A stretch of DNA of 64,000 bases from Bog-473 sp036489775 (GCA_036489775.1 DASXFC010000060.1:9853-73852); one strand, 5' to 3'. Numbered from the stretch's first letter, positions 9,751 to 19,495 are shown. Notes: generated by a model from the sequence alone, not told the origin. A program made the numbers and translations.

Positions 9751-10584
9751 CTAAACGAGGTGTCGGCCGTTTCCCATAAGCCCGCCGTCGATTCGAATGT
9801 CGCACCCCGAAATGAATGAGGCACCGGCGGAGCAAAGAAATGCCACCAGGGCGGCAATGTCCTCTGGGCTTCCGGGCAACGGCCAATGTCCTGGGCGCTT
9901 CACCGGCGTGGCGGCGATCATCAGTTCGATCAGCTCGTCATCCTGCATTTCCATGCGTCCCATCTCGGTATCGATCAAGCCGGGCGCGATCGAGACGATC
10001 CGGGCCCCACGCTCGGCCCATGCCCCAGACAGCCGTTCGCAGGCCCTCATCACGCCTCGCTTGGCCAGGACGTATCCGGTCGCCCCATCGAGAGGCTCGG
10101 TGAGCGACGCCTCGACCAGGTCGAGAAACTCTGGGCGCAAAGGATCATTGAGTAGGGGATCGGCTTCAAGCGCCAAATCGGCGTAGCCGGCAATCGAACC
10201 GACGCAGACAGCGGCACACCCAGGGAGCGCCCAAGGCAACAGGGCTTCGAGCACTCGCGCCGTACCGACCAGATCGACCTCGAGGACTCGGCGTCCGTCC
10301 GCCATCTTGGGCGAGACGCCGGCCGTATGAACCAGTGCACGAAGACCACCCATTTCCTCGACGAGGGCCGCCAGACGGGCCACGTCATCGGCCGCCGTGA
10401 CATCACAGACGATGGTGCGTGCTGCAACTCCTGTCGAGGACAACGCCTGACTGGCCTGTTCAAGTTGACCTTTGCGTAGGTCGGTCAAAACGAGCACACC
10501 CGAGTTCGACAGCGCTCGAGCCACGGCGATCCCCATGCCTCCGGCTGCCCCCGTAATGACAATGGCGCCCTGTCCGTTGGTCAC
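9751..10584 (-). CDS. Short-chain dehydrogenase/reductase
   Basis: A 277-residue SDR with the cofactor motif TGAAGGMGIAVA at the N-terminus, a conserved SIAGYADLAL strand and the catalytic YVLAK. The insertion of about 20 residues between the catalytic Ser and Tyr resembles 3-alpha-hydroxysteroid dehydrogenase-like SDRs. The GTG start overlaps the stop of the upstream acyl-CoA ligase by four bases, so the pair is translationally coupled. It converges on the amidohydrolase gene, with 52 bp between stops and no clear terminator. Confidence 0.88.
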   Translation of the reverse strand: MTNGQGAIVITGAAGGMGIAVARALSNSGVLVLTDLRKGQLEQASQALSSTGVAARTIVCDVTAADDVARLAALVEEMGGLRALVHTAGVSPKMADGRRVLEVDLVGTARVLEALLPWALPGCAAVCVGSIAGYADLALEADPLLNDPLRPEFLDLVEASLTEPLDGATGYVLAKRGVMRACERLSGAWAERGARIVSIAPGLIDTEMGRMEMQDDELIELMIAATPVKRPGHWPLPGSPEDIAALVAFLCSAGASFISGCDIRIDGGLMGNGRHLV

Positions 10585-12128
10585 GTGCCCTCCTCATTGA
10601 TCGTTCCCATAAGTGTTGAAGAGCTAAGTGAGGTCGAAGCCTCATGGAGTTGTTGGCGCACCGTCCGACGAAGCAGCTTGCCAGTCTCTGTATAAGGAAG
10701 GGACTCGTAGAGCGCGATCACGTCTGGCGTCTTGGAGGACCGCAGATGGGACCGAGCGAACTCCTTCAGCATGTCGGGCGCCACCGAAGACCCAGCCGAA
10801 AGGACGACGGCGGCGGCGATCCGCTGACCCCACTCCTCATCGTCGATCCCAACAACGGCACACTCAACCACCGCTTCATGGCGAAGGAGCACTTCTTCGA
10901 TCTCAGCCGGTGCAATGTTCTCGCCGCCTCGAATGATCGTGTCGTCTGCCCGTCCTTCGATGAAAAGGAACCCGGATTGGTCGAGATAGCCGCGGTCGCG
11001 AGTGGCGAACCATCCGTCGGAGGCCACAGTGCTCCCTACATATTCTCCAGCGATCTGATCGCCACGAACGTAGATATCCCCGACCTGTCCCGCCTCACAC
11101 GGCGCGTGCTCGATGGTGCGGACTTCAAGTTCAATACCAGGAAGTGGCAGGCCCACCGAGTGAAGCCGCGCTCGGATCAGCGGATCACTGGTTGCGACTG
11201 CGTCCCGATGTGCTTCTGGACCGAGCAGCGCAATGGTCGAGCTTGTCTCAGTGAGGCCATAGGCATTGGTAAACGCCACTTGTGGAAAGAGTCTGAGCGC
11301 CTTTTCGATCACCCGGGCGGGCATTTTGGCGCCGCCGTATGCGAGAGACGCCAGGTGCGGCAGGTCAGCCACTTTCTCGCCAAGGACGTCGACGATCCTG
11401 GCCAACATTGTGGGCACCAGCATGGAGTGCGTGATGTGCTCCCGGGCCGCCATGTCCAACCAGTTCTGTGGGTCGAACGGATCGAGGTAGACAATCCTTC
11501 GACCGCTGTACAGATTGGTCAGGAGGTTCATGATGCCGGCAACGTGGTACGGAGGCACACTTACCAAGACAGCATCGTCAGAGGTATGCGAAGCAAACTC
11601 AACCGTGCTGATGACATAGGACGTGAGATGTCGATGCCGCAGTACGGCTGCTTTGGGTGCCGCCGTGCTGCCACTGGTGTAGAGCAGAAGCGCCACTGAT
11701 TCAGGATCAATCGAGTGATTGATGGGTTCGTCCGCTACGTCGACGTCACCCGCGCTGAGGAGGGCACTCGGATTAATGATGTGCGACACCCCGAGTCGTC
11801 GTAGCCGTGTCGCTTCCCTCTCGGCCGCTACCACCAAGAGCTGATGTCGAGACGCCACATCCGCCAGCTGGTCGTCGGCCAATCGATAGTTGAGGGGAAC
11901 GAACGGGATCCCGCATGTGGCTGCAGCAAAGAGAGCGACCGGCAGCGCCCTCCCGTTGGTCCCGCAATATCCAACATGGGAGACCTCGGCTGCCTCGAAC
12001 TTCAATGCCGTTGCACGAACCAGCTCGGCGAGTTCTCCGGTGCTGAGCGACGCACCATCAATGTCGGTTACGGCGATTCGCGCCGGATCCAGACTCGTGG
12101 CCATCTCAAGTAAGAGGGCAAGGTCCAT
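10581..12128 (-). CDS. Acyl-CoA synthetase / AMP-dependent ligase
   Basis: An ANL-superfamily ligase of about 515 residues. The phosphate-binding loop reads YTSGSTAAPKAAV, the A5-like NAYGLTETSS is canonical, and the C-terminal PYTETGKLLRR carries the adenylation lysine. ATG 12128 and TTG 12137 are both possible starts; an AGAGGAG lies upstream and fits neither spacing perfectly. Forms a two-gene unit with the SDR at 9751. The substrate acid is unknown; the neighbourhood suggests activation of an intermediate for beta-oxidation. Confidence 0.9.
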   Translation of the reverse strand: MDLALLLEMATSLDPARIAVTDIDGASLSTGELAELVRATALKFEAAEVSHVGYCGTNGRALPVALFAAATCGIPFVPLNYRLADDQLADVASRHQLLVVAAEREATRLRRLGVSHIINPSALLSAGDVDVADEPINHSIDPESVALLLYTSGSTAAPKAAVLRHRHLTSYVISTVEFASHTSDDAVLVSVPPYHVAGIMNLLTNLYSGRRIVYLDPFDPQNWLDMAAREHITHSMLVPTMLARIVDVLGEKVADLPHLASLAYGGAKMPARVIEKALRLFPQVAFTNAYGLTETSSTIALLGPEAHRDAVATSDPLIRARLHSVGLPLPGIELEVRTIEHAPCEAGQVGDIYVRGDQIAGEYVGSTVASDGWFATRDRGYLDQSGFLFIEGRADDTIIRGGENIAPAEIEEVLLRHEAVVECAVVGIDDEEWGQRIAAAVVLSAGSSVAPDMLKEFARSHLRSSKTPDVIALYESLPYTETGKLLRRTVRQQLHEASTSLSSSTLMGTINEEGT

Positions 12129-12193
12129 TGGAAGCAATCACTCCTCTTTTGCCAAGGGCATTCATATCGGCTTCTTGCGCCGGGTTGCCCGCT

Positions 12194-12979
12194 TTAGGTG
12201 AAGTCCGAGCCCCCGTCGACATTCAGGTGTGCTCCGGTCATATAGGTGTTCTCCTTCGACGCGCAGAAGGCGACCACTTCGGCTATCTCGCCCGGATTGG
12301 CGACTCTTCGTAGTTGCACATCCGAGCCGTACTGCTCCGACATCACCCTGTACGCGTCCTCAACGTCGTCGGGATCACCGTGCGCAGCTTTGACGGCGGA
12401 ACGAATCGGGCCGGTCAGAACCGGTCCCGGTGCGACGGCGTTCACCAAGATCCCATCGGGCGCCAGGGTCTTGGCCAGGTTCTTCGAAATGCTGGCCAGG
12501 GCCGACTTGGCGGCCGTGTACGCGATGAGTCCAGCACTCTGATGTTGCACAGAGACAGCCGTGATATTGACGATCCTGCCCCACGCTGCCTTTCGCAGCA
12601 GGGGCAGCGCATGGCGGATGCAGCGTACGGCCGTGAGAACGCCCTGGTCGAAGGCGCCCAGCCATTCTTCGTCGGACAAGTCCTCAAATCGTCCCGCCCC
12701 GGACGGTCCGACGGCATTGACCAGAGCGTGCAGCTCGCCCCACGTTGCGTCGATCTTTTCGAACGCAGTCGCCACTTCGATGTCCTTGGTCACGTCGGCG
12801 GCGAGGGCCAGGACTTCGGCTGCACCGGCAGCCTCTATGGACGCTTTTGCCTCATTCAGAGTCGCGGGATCGCGGCCCAAAATGGCGATTCGTCCACCGG
12901 CGCCAGCTAGCCGTTGAGCCACGGCCAATCCGATGCCAGCGGATCCCCCACTGATGACGCTCGCCGCCCCTGTAGTCAT
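12194..12979 (-). CDS. Short-chain dehydrogenase/reductase
   Basis: A 261-residue classical SDR: SGGSAGIGLAVA at the N-terminus, the NAVGPSGAG strand, the catalytic YTAAK, and the C-terminal YMTGAHLNVDGGSDFT. It is transcribed divergently from the acyl-CoA ligase at 13044 and sits 65 bp downstream of nothing else, so it has its own promoter in the shared intergenic space, where a 19-bp imperfect palindrome is present. Physiological substrate is unknown. Confidence 0.9.
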   Translation of the reverse strand: MTTGAASVISGGSAGIGLAVAQRLAGAGGRIAILGRDPATLNEAKASIEAAGAAEVLALAADVTKDIEVATAFEKIDATWGELHALVNAVGPSGAGRFEDLSDEEWLGAFDQGVLTAVRCIRHALPLLRKAAWGRIVNITAVSVQHQSAGLIAYTAAKSALASISKNLAKTLAPDGILVNAVAPGPVLTGPIRSAVKAAHGDPDDVEDAYRVMSEQYGSDVQLRRVANPGEIAEVVAFCASKENTYMTGAHLNVDGGSDFT

Positions 12980-12992
12980 TGCCTTTTCTCTC

Positions 12993-13011
12993 AGTAGAGT
13001 GATCTCCTACT
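12993..13011. promoter_or_regulatory. Imperfect 19-bp palindrome between divergent genes
   Basis: AGTAG at 12993-12997 and CTACT at 13007-13011 flank a nine-base centre. The site lies in the 64 bp between the divergent SDR and acyl-CoA ligase starts, where a repressor could block both promoters. A TetR gene lies 1.6 kb away at 14635-15339, making it a candidate ligand, but the palindrome is short and no second copy was found. Confidence 0.35.
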
Positions 13012-13043
13012 ATATCGACATTAAGCTTCTCCGAAGGGTGGGC

Positions 13044-14612
13044 ATGGGAGCACATAGTGGCAGGATGCCGAAGTCTGTCGGCAACGTTCTGGAGTGGGCC
13101 CTCGCACACGCTGCGGCTCACCCGGCCCTCGTCTCCAGGGGCGCCCGACTGACCTATGAGCAACTCGACCAAGCTGCAGACCGGGCTGCCGGTGCGCTTG
13201 AGGACCTTGGGGTCGCTGAGAACGATGTCGTCGCAGTGAGCTTGCCCAACGCCAGCGATGTGGTGGTGACGTTTCATGCCATCCTGCGACTCGGCGCAAT
13301 CTGGTTGGGCATCAACACAAATCTGGCGCCACCAGAGAAGCGCTTCATCCTGGGTGATTCAGGTGCTCGTCTCCTCCTGGCCTCGCCGGAAGTGGAAGCT
13401 GGACTCGGCCAAGCCACAGGCGACGCCAGCGCTCCCATGACAGTCACGCTCGGACCAGGTTCGCTCACTTGGCAGGCCATGCTCGACGCCAGTCCGGCGA
13501 CGTACCGCCGACCGATTCGAGACGGCGAATCACCTGCGGGCATCGCCTACACGAGCGGGACCACTGGTCGGCCAAAGGGGGTGGTGCATTCTCATCGCAA
13601 CGTGCTCGTACCTGGGGCAATGCTGGTGCAGGCTCGGAACTTTGGCCCTGACTTGAGGAAGGGAGACTGCGCCGCACTGACCATTCTCAATATGCAAATT
13701 ACGAGCACCCTGCTGGTTGCTCAGGCTGGCGGAACGCAAATTGTCATGGACAGAGTCGACCCAGTTGGCGTGGCCGCATGGGTGAAGGACGAGGCGGTGA
13801 CCTCGTGGTTTGGCGTGCCGACCATCCTGCAGGGTCTGACAGGGTCCGACGAGGTGACGCCCGAGGACCTGGCGTCGCTCGCTGATGTGTGGACTGGCGG
13901 CACGTATCTCACCGAACCGGTGCGCCAGGCTTTCGAGGGTCGCTTCGGATGTCGCGTATCGGCCACATATGGACTGACCGAAGCGCCCACTGTGGTCACC
14001 ATCGAGGACCACCACAAACCCCGCGTGCCGGGTTCAAGTGGGGAACCGCTCCCCCACCTCGTGGTGGAGATTCGAGAAGGTGACGTAGTCCTGGGAGCCG
14101 GTGAGGTTGGAGAGATCACTGTCCGCGCCAAGACAGATGGAGTCTGGGCGAATCTGTACCAGCCGATGCTTCATTACTTGGGCCATCCTGAGGCCACCGC
14201 CGAGGCTGTTCGCGACGACGTCCTCTTTACTGGAGACATCGGGCAACTCGATTCAGACGGACGTCTGTTTGTGAGAGATCGCCGAAATGCCTTGATTCTC
14301 CGTGGCGGAGCAAATGTGTACCCCGCCGAAGTTGAGCGGGTGCTCCTCGAGGCTCCCGGGGTGCGCGGCGCCTCCGTCGTGGGCGTCCCCGACGAGCGGC
14401 TCGGCCAACGGGTTGGAGCAGCCATCGAGGTCGAGGAAGGGTTCTCCCTTAGTGCCGATGAGTTGGCCAGCCATTGCCGATCCCAGCTCGCTCGCTACAA
14501 AGTTCCTGAGTCTTGGAGGTTCAACATCTTGCCCCGCAACGCCATGGGAAAGGTTTCCCGCACTGAAGTCGAGCGTTGGTTCGCCGAGGAGGGCCAAGCC
14601 CTCTCAACCTGA
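13044..14612 (+). CDS. Acyl-CoA synthetase / AMP-dependent ligase
   Basis: A 522-residue ligase with the most canonical motifs of the three in this window: YTSGTTGRPKGVVHSH for phosphate binding, ATYGLTEAPT for A5, and NAMGKVSRTE with the C-terminal lysine. ATG 13044 (after GAAGGGTGGGC) was preferred over the in-frame ATG at 13065. It converges with the TetR gene, leaving only 22 bp between stops. It would form an acyl-CoA through an acyl-adenylate; the acid is unknown. Confidence 0.9.
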   Translation: MGAHSGRMPKSVGNVLEWALAHAAAHPALVSRGARLTYEQLDQAADRAAGALEDLGVAENDVVAVSLPNASDVVVTFHAILRLGAIWLGINTNLAPPEKRFILGDSGARLLLASPEVEAGLGQATGDASAPMTVTLGPGSLTWQAMLDASPATYRRPIRDGESPAGIAYTSGTTGRPKGVVHSHRNVLVPGAMLVQARNFGPDLRKGDCAALTILNMQITSTLLVAQAGGTQIVMDRVDPVGVAAWVKDEAVTSWFGVPTILQGLTGSDEVTPEDLASLADVWTGGTYLTEPVRQAFEGRFGCRVSATYGLTEAPTVVTIEDHHKPRVPGSSGEPLPHLVVEIREGDVVLGAGEVGEITVRAKTDGVWANLYQPMLHYLGHPEATAEAVRDDVLFTGDIGQLDSDGRLFVRDRRNALILRGGANVYPAEVERVLLEAPGVRGASVVGVPDERLGQRVGAAIEVEEGFSLSADELASHCRSQLARYKVPESWRFNILPRNAMGKVSRTEVERWFAEEGQALST

Positions 14613-14634
14613 AATCAGACGAGGGTCGGAAAAC

Positions 14635-15339
14635 TCAATCGGATCTGACGCCGATACCCGAGGAACAGAATGTCCACAGATCGGCGGCCGATACGGTCTC
14701 ACCTCGTTCAACGCCAAGAATCCGAGCGTGGAGCGTGGCCAGGACGGTGTGATGCAAGAGGTGTGCCGCGGCTTCCGCACTGAGCGGAGTGTGCAGCCGA
14801 CCAGAGTCCTTGGCGCCACGAATGAGTTCAATGACCAGATCGATTTGCGGCTTGAATGCTCGCTCGAGGTCCTCGGGCCGGGTCTCAGCCAAACGGTTGC
14901 TGTACGTGGTCAGAGCCCGCGACACTGGTCCGGGATTCGAGGTGAGGTCGTAGATCCCTTGGATGTACGTCTCGACCCTTTCGATCGGGTCAGCCACGGC
15001 GTCACACTTGGCTCGCATACGGGGAACCACTTCTGTCGCCAAGATGGTCTCGTGCACCGCAACGAGCAGATCATCCTTACTGGCAAAGAAGTTGTAGAAG
15101 GTACGGATCGACATCTTTGATCGATCAACGACATCTTGGACCGTGAAATCGACGCTTCCCCGCTCCTCCATGAGCTCGATCGCCGTCCCCACGAATCGAT
15201 CGGTCCGCTCCTTGGCCCTGGCGAAAGGTCCCTGGAGGGAGCGCTCGATGCTGACGCGCTTCCACTCCGGCATGGAGTCGTCGCCTTCGTCCTCCAGTTC
15301 GACTTCCACGTCCGGCTTGGTCACTTTGCCACCTGGCAT
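14635..15339 (-). CDS. TetR family transcriptional regulator
   Basis: A 234-residue one-component repressor. After an acidic N-terminal stretch (VELEDEGDDS), the helix-turn-helix sits at about residues 50-95, with SVDFTVQDVVDRSKMSIRTF and YNFFASKDDLL typical of the family. The C-terminal half is helical and variable, as expected for ligand binding. It lies among acyl-CoA genes, so an acyl-CoA effector is plausible. Nearby targets could include the divergent promoter at 12980-13043. Start choice is uncertain within the acidic extension. Confidence 0.9.
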   Translation of the reverse strand: MPGGKVTKPDVEVELEDEGDDSMPEWKRVSIERSLQGPFARAKERTDRFVGTAIELMEERGSVDFTVQDVVDRSKMSIRTFYNFFASKDDLLVAVHETILATEVVPRMRAKCDAVADPIERVETYIQGIYDLTSNPGPVSRALTTYSNRLAETRPEDLERAFKPQIDLVIELIRGAKDSGRLHTPLSAEAAAHLLHHTVLATLHARILGVERGETVSAADLWTFCSSGIGVRSD

Positions 15340-15461
15340 TTCACGAGTGCGTCCTCCGGATCACCAAACGAGGGTTTTCCGCCAGTCGTCATGATTCTTC
15401 AACGGATATGGGGTTTTCACCAGCCTACCGCCTCCATCGCTGGCAGCTGACCATGCCACAT

Positions 15462-16235
15462 TCAGCTCCGCGGGGCCCCTGAGCCCGCGGTAGCCGTGAT
15501 CTGGTCCAAAAAAGCTCCGATGACGGCGACCGTCTCGGAGGGGTGGTCGCGGTGCACGGCGTGTCGACCGCCTTCGATCACCACCAGTTCGGTCTGGTCG
15601 TGGGCCTCACAGATGATCTCGGCTTGGCGGAGCCGGCGAGGGTCGTCATTGCTCCCGAGCACGAGCAGCATCGGGCACCGAATCTCAGCGACTGCGTCAA
15701 GATCGGCCTTCGGACGAACGGCCGCCCGATCACATAGCTCGAGCATGATTTCGAGCCAATGCTCTTCCCCGTGCCGTTCGGCATGAAGTGCCTTGAGCTT
15801 GGTGGGCCATGCCGCTTCCAACTGTGAGCGGGTCGGCACGCTCGATTTCGGATCCCCAAGTCCGGGACTCAGGAGGATCAAACTGGCCGCGGTGCCCGGA
15901 TGCGTCAGCTCCAAGTCCAGAGCGACTTCGGCACCGAAGGAGAAGGCCAGCACGTGCGGTGAGCCCAGTTGCTCATGGGCGATGAGCTCTAAGAGGTCTC
16001 CGTTGACGGTTTCGATGCTCATTGCCCCAGCCCGATAGTCAGATGACCCGTGCCCTCGGAGGTCGGGGACCACGAATCGGTAACGTGGTTCAAGCGGAGC
16101 GACCAGCCTCGACCATTCGTGGGCTCCGGTTCCGGTGGCCCCATGCACGCACAGAACTGGGGCACCGACGCCGGTTACCTCGTAACGGAGCTCCAAATCG
16201 TCATGGCAATAGACGGACATAGACCCAGGAGCCAC
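15462..16235 (-). CDS. Alpha/beta hydrolase
   Basis: A 257-residue alpha/beta-hydrolase-fold protein. VLCVHGATGTGAHEW forms the oxyanion region, AFSFG is the nucleophile elbow, and GGRHAVHRDHP supplies the catalytic His. The GTG start shares one base with the upstream aldehyde dehydrogenase stop (TAGTG); an in-frame ATG at 16220 is an alternative. Coupling with an aldehyde dehydrogenase suggests sequential oxidation and ester or ring hydrolysis. The substrate is unknown. Confidence 0.87.
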   Translation of the reverse strand: MAPGSMSVYCHDDLELRYEVTGVGAPVLCVHGATGTGAHEWSRLVAPLEPRYRFVVPDLRGHGSSDYRAGAMSIETVNGDLLELIAHEQLGSPHVLAFSFGAEVALDLELTHPGTAASLILLSPGLGDPKSSVPTRSQLEAAWPTKLKALHAERHGEEHWLEIMLELCDRAAVRPKADLDAVAEIRCPMLLVLGSNDDPRRLRQAEIICEAHDQTELVVIEGGRHAVHRDHPSETVAVIGAFLDQITATAGSGAPRS

Positions 16236-17704
16236 TAGCGGATCGGGAGCCCGATGGTCTTGGTCTCGAGATACTGCAAGAGCCCCTCCAATCCGCCTTG
16301 ACGACCGATACCGCTGGCCTTGTAGCCCCCGAACGGGGAGTCAGCGGCGTACCAGTTTCCACCGTTGACGCTGAGCGTGCCCGTGCGGATACGACGAGCC
16401 ACCGCCAGTGAACGTTCCTCGGACACCGATGCCACGCTGCCCGACAACCCATAGATCGAGTCGTTGGCAATGGCCACCGCATCGGCATCGTCCTCGAAGG
16501 GGATGACCACGAGCACGGGTCCGAAGATCTCCTCTTGGGCGATGCGCATCTTGTTGTCCACGTCGGCAAAGAGTGTCGGCTCGACGTAGTACCCCTTGTC
16601 GAGCCCCGCTGGTCGCCCGCCACCGCAGATAAGGCGAGCCCCTTCTTCCAGTCCCGACTGGATGTATCCCAAGACCCGATCGCGCTGCGTGGCGTTGATC
16701 AATGGCCCGGCCAGCACCGAATCATCGTGGGGGTCCCCCACCTTGACCCCAGCAAAGGTCTCGGTGACGATGGCCAGCCCTTCTTCGTAGCGCGACCTCG
16801 GCAACAAGAGGCGGGTGGGAAGGGCGCAACCCTGCCCGGCGTGGAGACAGACAAATGCGGTCGCCGGAAGGACGGCAGCGAAATCGGCGTCGTCGAGCAC
16901 GATGGAAGCGGACTTGCCCCCGAGTTCAAGGAACAACCGCTTGATGGTCGATCCACTCAGCTCCATGATGCGACGTCCGGTTGCGGTGGAACCAGTAAAG
17001 GAGATGAGATCGACCCGCGGATCCTCGACCAGTTCCTGCCCACGCTCGTGCGAGGACGAAGTGATGACGTTCACCACTCCTGGGGGCATATCTGTGCACT
17101 CGGCGATGAGGCGTCCAAGGTGCAAGGCGTTCCATGGCGTGTCCGGAGCGGCTTTGACAACCACGGTATTTCCGGTCACAAGGGCCTGGCCCAGCTTGTG
17201 CAGTGTGATCTCAAGGGGAAAGTTCCACGGGATAATGGCGCCCACGACACCGACCGGCTCTTTGAGCACAAGGCGGCGAGCTTGGCCAAGAGGGCCGTTG
17301 GTGATCGGAAGCTCTCGCTCCCACTCGAAGTTCTCCATTGCAGCTAGGGGACCCGTCAGCGCGTCGTGAAGGGGCATGTCCAACTGTGGGCCGTAGGTGG
17401 CCAGGAGCGGTGCACCAACTTCGGTGATCAATTCCTGGCGAAACTTCTCGCGATCCTTTTCGAGGCCGGCCTGGAGCTGTTCGAGGCAACGCCGACGAAG
17501 GTCAGGGTCTGTCGACCACGATGACTCGTCAAACGCCCGGCGTGCGGAAGCAATGGCCCGATCCATGTCGGCTGCTGAGGCATCAGGCGCCTCTCCTGCC
17601 ACCTCCTCGGTGGCTGGGTTCACGTTCGGATAGGTCCGAGCACCCTCGGCAGGTACAAGCTCGCCATCGATCAACAGGCGATAGTCAGCAGGTGCATCCG
17701 GCAT
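16235..17704 (-). CDS. Aldehyde dehydrogenase (NAD(P)+)
   Basis: A 489-residue non-CoA-acylating aldehyde dehydrogenase that would turn an aldehyde into the acid. The general-base Glu is in FLELGGKSASIVLDDAD and the nucleophilic Cys is in AGQGCALPTR. The NAD-binding segment IIPWNFPLEITLHK is also present. Length and motifs match the broad-specificity actinobacterial type. It leads a two-gene unit with the alpha/beta hydrolase and is divergent from the SDR at 17889; the 184-bp intergenic region contains an AT-rich CCCGAAATTTTTGGG element close to its start. Confidence 0.92.
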   Translation of the reverse strand: MPDAPADYRLLIDGELVPAEGARTYPNVNPATEEVAGEAPDASAADMDRAIASARRAFDESSWSTDPDLRRRCLEQLQAGLEKDREKFRQELITEVGAPLLATYGPQLDMPLHDALTGPLAAMENFEWERELPITNGPLGQARRLVLKEPVGVVGAIIPWNFPLEITLHKLGQALVTGNTVVVKAAPDTPWNALHLGRLIAECTDMPPGVVNVITSSSHERGQELVEDPRVDLISFTGSTATGRRIMELSGSTIKRLFLELGGKSASIVLDDADFAAVLPATAFVCLHAGQGCALPTRLLLPRSRYEEGLAIVTETFAGVKVGDPHDDSVLAGPLINATQRDRVLGYIQSGLEEGARLICGGGRPAGLDKGYYVEPTLFADVDNKMRIAQEEIFGPVLVVIPFEDDADAVAIANDSIYGLSGSVASVSEERSLAVARRIRTGTLSVNGGNWYAADSPFGGYKASGIGRQGGLEGLLQYLETKTIGLPIR

Positions 17705-17888
17705 GGACTCGACCCCCAGTCACCCCGAAATTTTTGGGATATTGGACTTTACAATGAAGAAACTCTCGTTCTAGTCTGCACGCCGGATCCGGCGGCAGCA
17801 AGTCCGGCCTGTTCCCAAGAGTGGCAAGCCAGTCGTCACCTGAGAGCGCTTGGCACCGCGCACGGAGACACACCGCAGGGGGGTAGGC

Positions 17889-18668
17889 GTGAACGTGGAT
17901 CAAAAGACTCTCTCGCCGAGGGTGCTCATCATCGGTGCCTCAAGCGGTATCGGCCGAGAACTTGCCACCCAGCTCGTGGGCCATGGCGCCCACGTGGTCG
18001 CGTGCGCCCGCCGAGTCGACCGGATCGATGAAATCGCTGGCGTCAGCGCCGTGCAGTGCGACGTTCAAGATCCAACCCAGTGTGAGAAGGCTGTCCTCCA
18101 GGCCAGTGAGGTGATGGGCGGCCTCGATGTCCTGGTGTACGCAGCTGGCCTCAGCCGGATTACTCCCCTCGACACCGCCGACTACGCCGTCTGGGATCAT
18201 GTCTTCGCCACGAACATCTTGGGTGCAGCAATGGTGACCCGGGCTGCTATTCCCCATCTGTGCTCCCCGCAGAGCGAGGGTCGGGTCCTTCTCCTGACCT
18301 CCACGTCGGCCGACCTGGCCTTTCCGGGACTGGTGGCCTACTCGGCGTCCAAGGCCGCCCTCAGTCGCTTCAGCCAGGGTCTCGCGGTCGAATTCCCGAG
18401 GCTGCGAGTCTCTGAAGTTGTCGTCGGCCCGACGGCTGGCACCGAAGTAGCCGACCAGTTCGAGCCCGCTGAATTCGAGAAGTGGGCCACTCGTTGGTTC
18501 GAGGAGGGGTTCGTTCGCCACGGGATGCTCCAACCACCAGAAGTGGCGGCGATGATCGTCCAGGCCATTCTGGCCGACGACCCTCCTGCCCGCCTCGATG
18601 TCGCCGGCCAGTCTGAACTCGGCGCAACGTCGCTCGAAGAGGGCCGTCTCCAGGCCAAAAGGGACTGA
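17889..18668 (+). CDS. Short-chain dehydrogenase/reductase
   Basis: A 259-residue SDR with GASSGIGREL, a YAAGLSR strand and catalytic YSASKAALSRF. The GTG at 17889, preceded by AGGGGGG, was chosen over an upstream in-frame ATG because of spacing and because the family N-terminus (PRVLIIGASSG) follows directly. The thioesterase gene begins 8 bp after the stop. The C-terminal part lacks the usual DGG signature, so it is a diverged member. Substrate unknown. Confidence 0.87.
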   Translation: MNVDQKTLSPRVLIIGASSGIGRELATQLVGHGAHVVACARRVDRIDEIAGVSAVQCDVQDPTQCEKAVLQASEVMGGLDVLVYAAGLSRITPLDTADYAVWDHVFATNILGAAMVTRAAIPHLCSPQSEGRVLLLTSTSADLAFPGLVAYSASKAALSRFSQGLAVEFPRLRVSEVVVGPTAGTEVADQFEPAEFEKWATRWFEEGFVRHGMLQPPEVAAMIVQAILADDPPARLDVAGQSELGATSLEEGRLQAKRD

Positions 18669-18676
18669 GGACATCG

Positions 18677-19495
18677 ATGCCAGCTGAGAATTTTGCTCAG
18701 ATGCTCGAACTGGAGGTGATCTCCCCACATCACTATCGGGGCCGCAATCTCGAGAGTCGGTCGGGCGTTGTCTTCGGAGGTCAGCTCCTCGCACAGGCAC
18801 TTACAGCAGCCGGACTCTCCAGCCAAGAGTTACAGCTGAAATCCATGCACACCGTGTTCTTGCGGGCTGGTCGGTCTGATCAAGATGTCGAGATCGACGT
18901 CACGCCTCTCCACAGTGGCCGCACTTTCGGGGGCGCTGATGTTGCTATTCGCCAAGGAGAGCGGTTGTGCACCAAGTCCGTCGTGCTGTTTCACGTTGCG
19001 AATGAATCCTTCATCTCTCATCAAGACCCAGCGCCTGTCATCTCACCTCCGATTGATGGAACCGAAACGTCCGAAGCAACCGCAAAAGGCTGGGATGTCC
19101 GAATGGGCGAGGGCGCCAATATCGCTGATCCCGAAGCTCTAGGTCCTCCCGAACTCTTGGTGTGGTCGCGGTTTCTCGAGGTGCCGCTTGGGCCAGGCGT
19201 CAGTCAGGCACTCTTGAGCTATGCCTCTGACGGATTCCTGATCGGCACGGCCATGCGCCCGCATCCCGGCGTTGGACAAGACCTTGCCCATGTGTCGATC
19301 GACACGACGGTGGTCACCCAGACACTGACGTTCCATGACGACTTCAACGCTGGAGAATGGCTGCTTCTGGCCCATCGCAGTCCCTTTGCCGGCCACGGGC
19401 GAACATTTGGACGTGCCGATGTCTTCACTGTCGATGGCCGCCTAGTGGCCTCGTACTGCCAAGAAAATATGGTTCGAGCAATGGCGACGCGCTGA
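18677..19495 (+). CDS. Acyl-CoA thioesterase II (TesB-like)
   Basis: A 272-residue double-hotdog thioesterase that would release free acid and CoA from acyl-CoA. The N-terminal hotdog contains VFGGQLLAQALTAA and MHTVFLRAGR; the C-terminal hotdog contains DTTVVTQTLTFHDDF and LLLAHRSPFAGHGRTFGRADVF in separate strands. Length is about that of TesB. It follows an SDR gene by 8 bp in one transcription unit and converges on an enoyl-CoA hydratase gene with only 16 bp between stops. Confidence 0.9.
   Translation: MPAENFAQMLELEVISPHHYRGRNLESRSGVVFGGQLLAQALTAAGLSSQELQLKSMHTVFLRAGRSDQDVEIDVTPLHSGRTFGGADVAIRQGERLCTKSVVLFHVANESFISHQDPAPVISPPIDGTETSEATAKGWDVRMGEGANIADPEALGPPELLVWSRFLEVPLGPGVSQALLSYASDGFLIGTAMRPHPGVGQDLAHVSIDTTVVTQTLTFHDDFNAGEWLLLAHRSPFAGHGRTFGRADVFTVDGRLVASYCQENMVRAMATR

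Noticed and set aside
17715..17740. AT-rich CCCGAAATTTTTGGG as an operator before the aldehyde dehydrogenase
   Set aside because: The arms are short and imperfect and no second copy was found; it is as likely a plain AT-rich promoter patch.
17755..17785. KstR-like steroid regulon site near the SDR at 17889
   Set aside because: GTTCTAG occurs, but the paired AACnnGTT core of the KstR consensus is absent.
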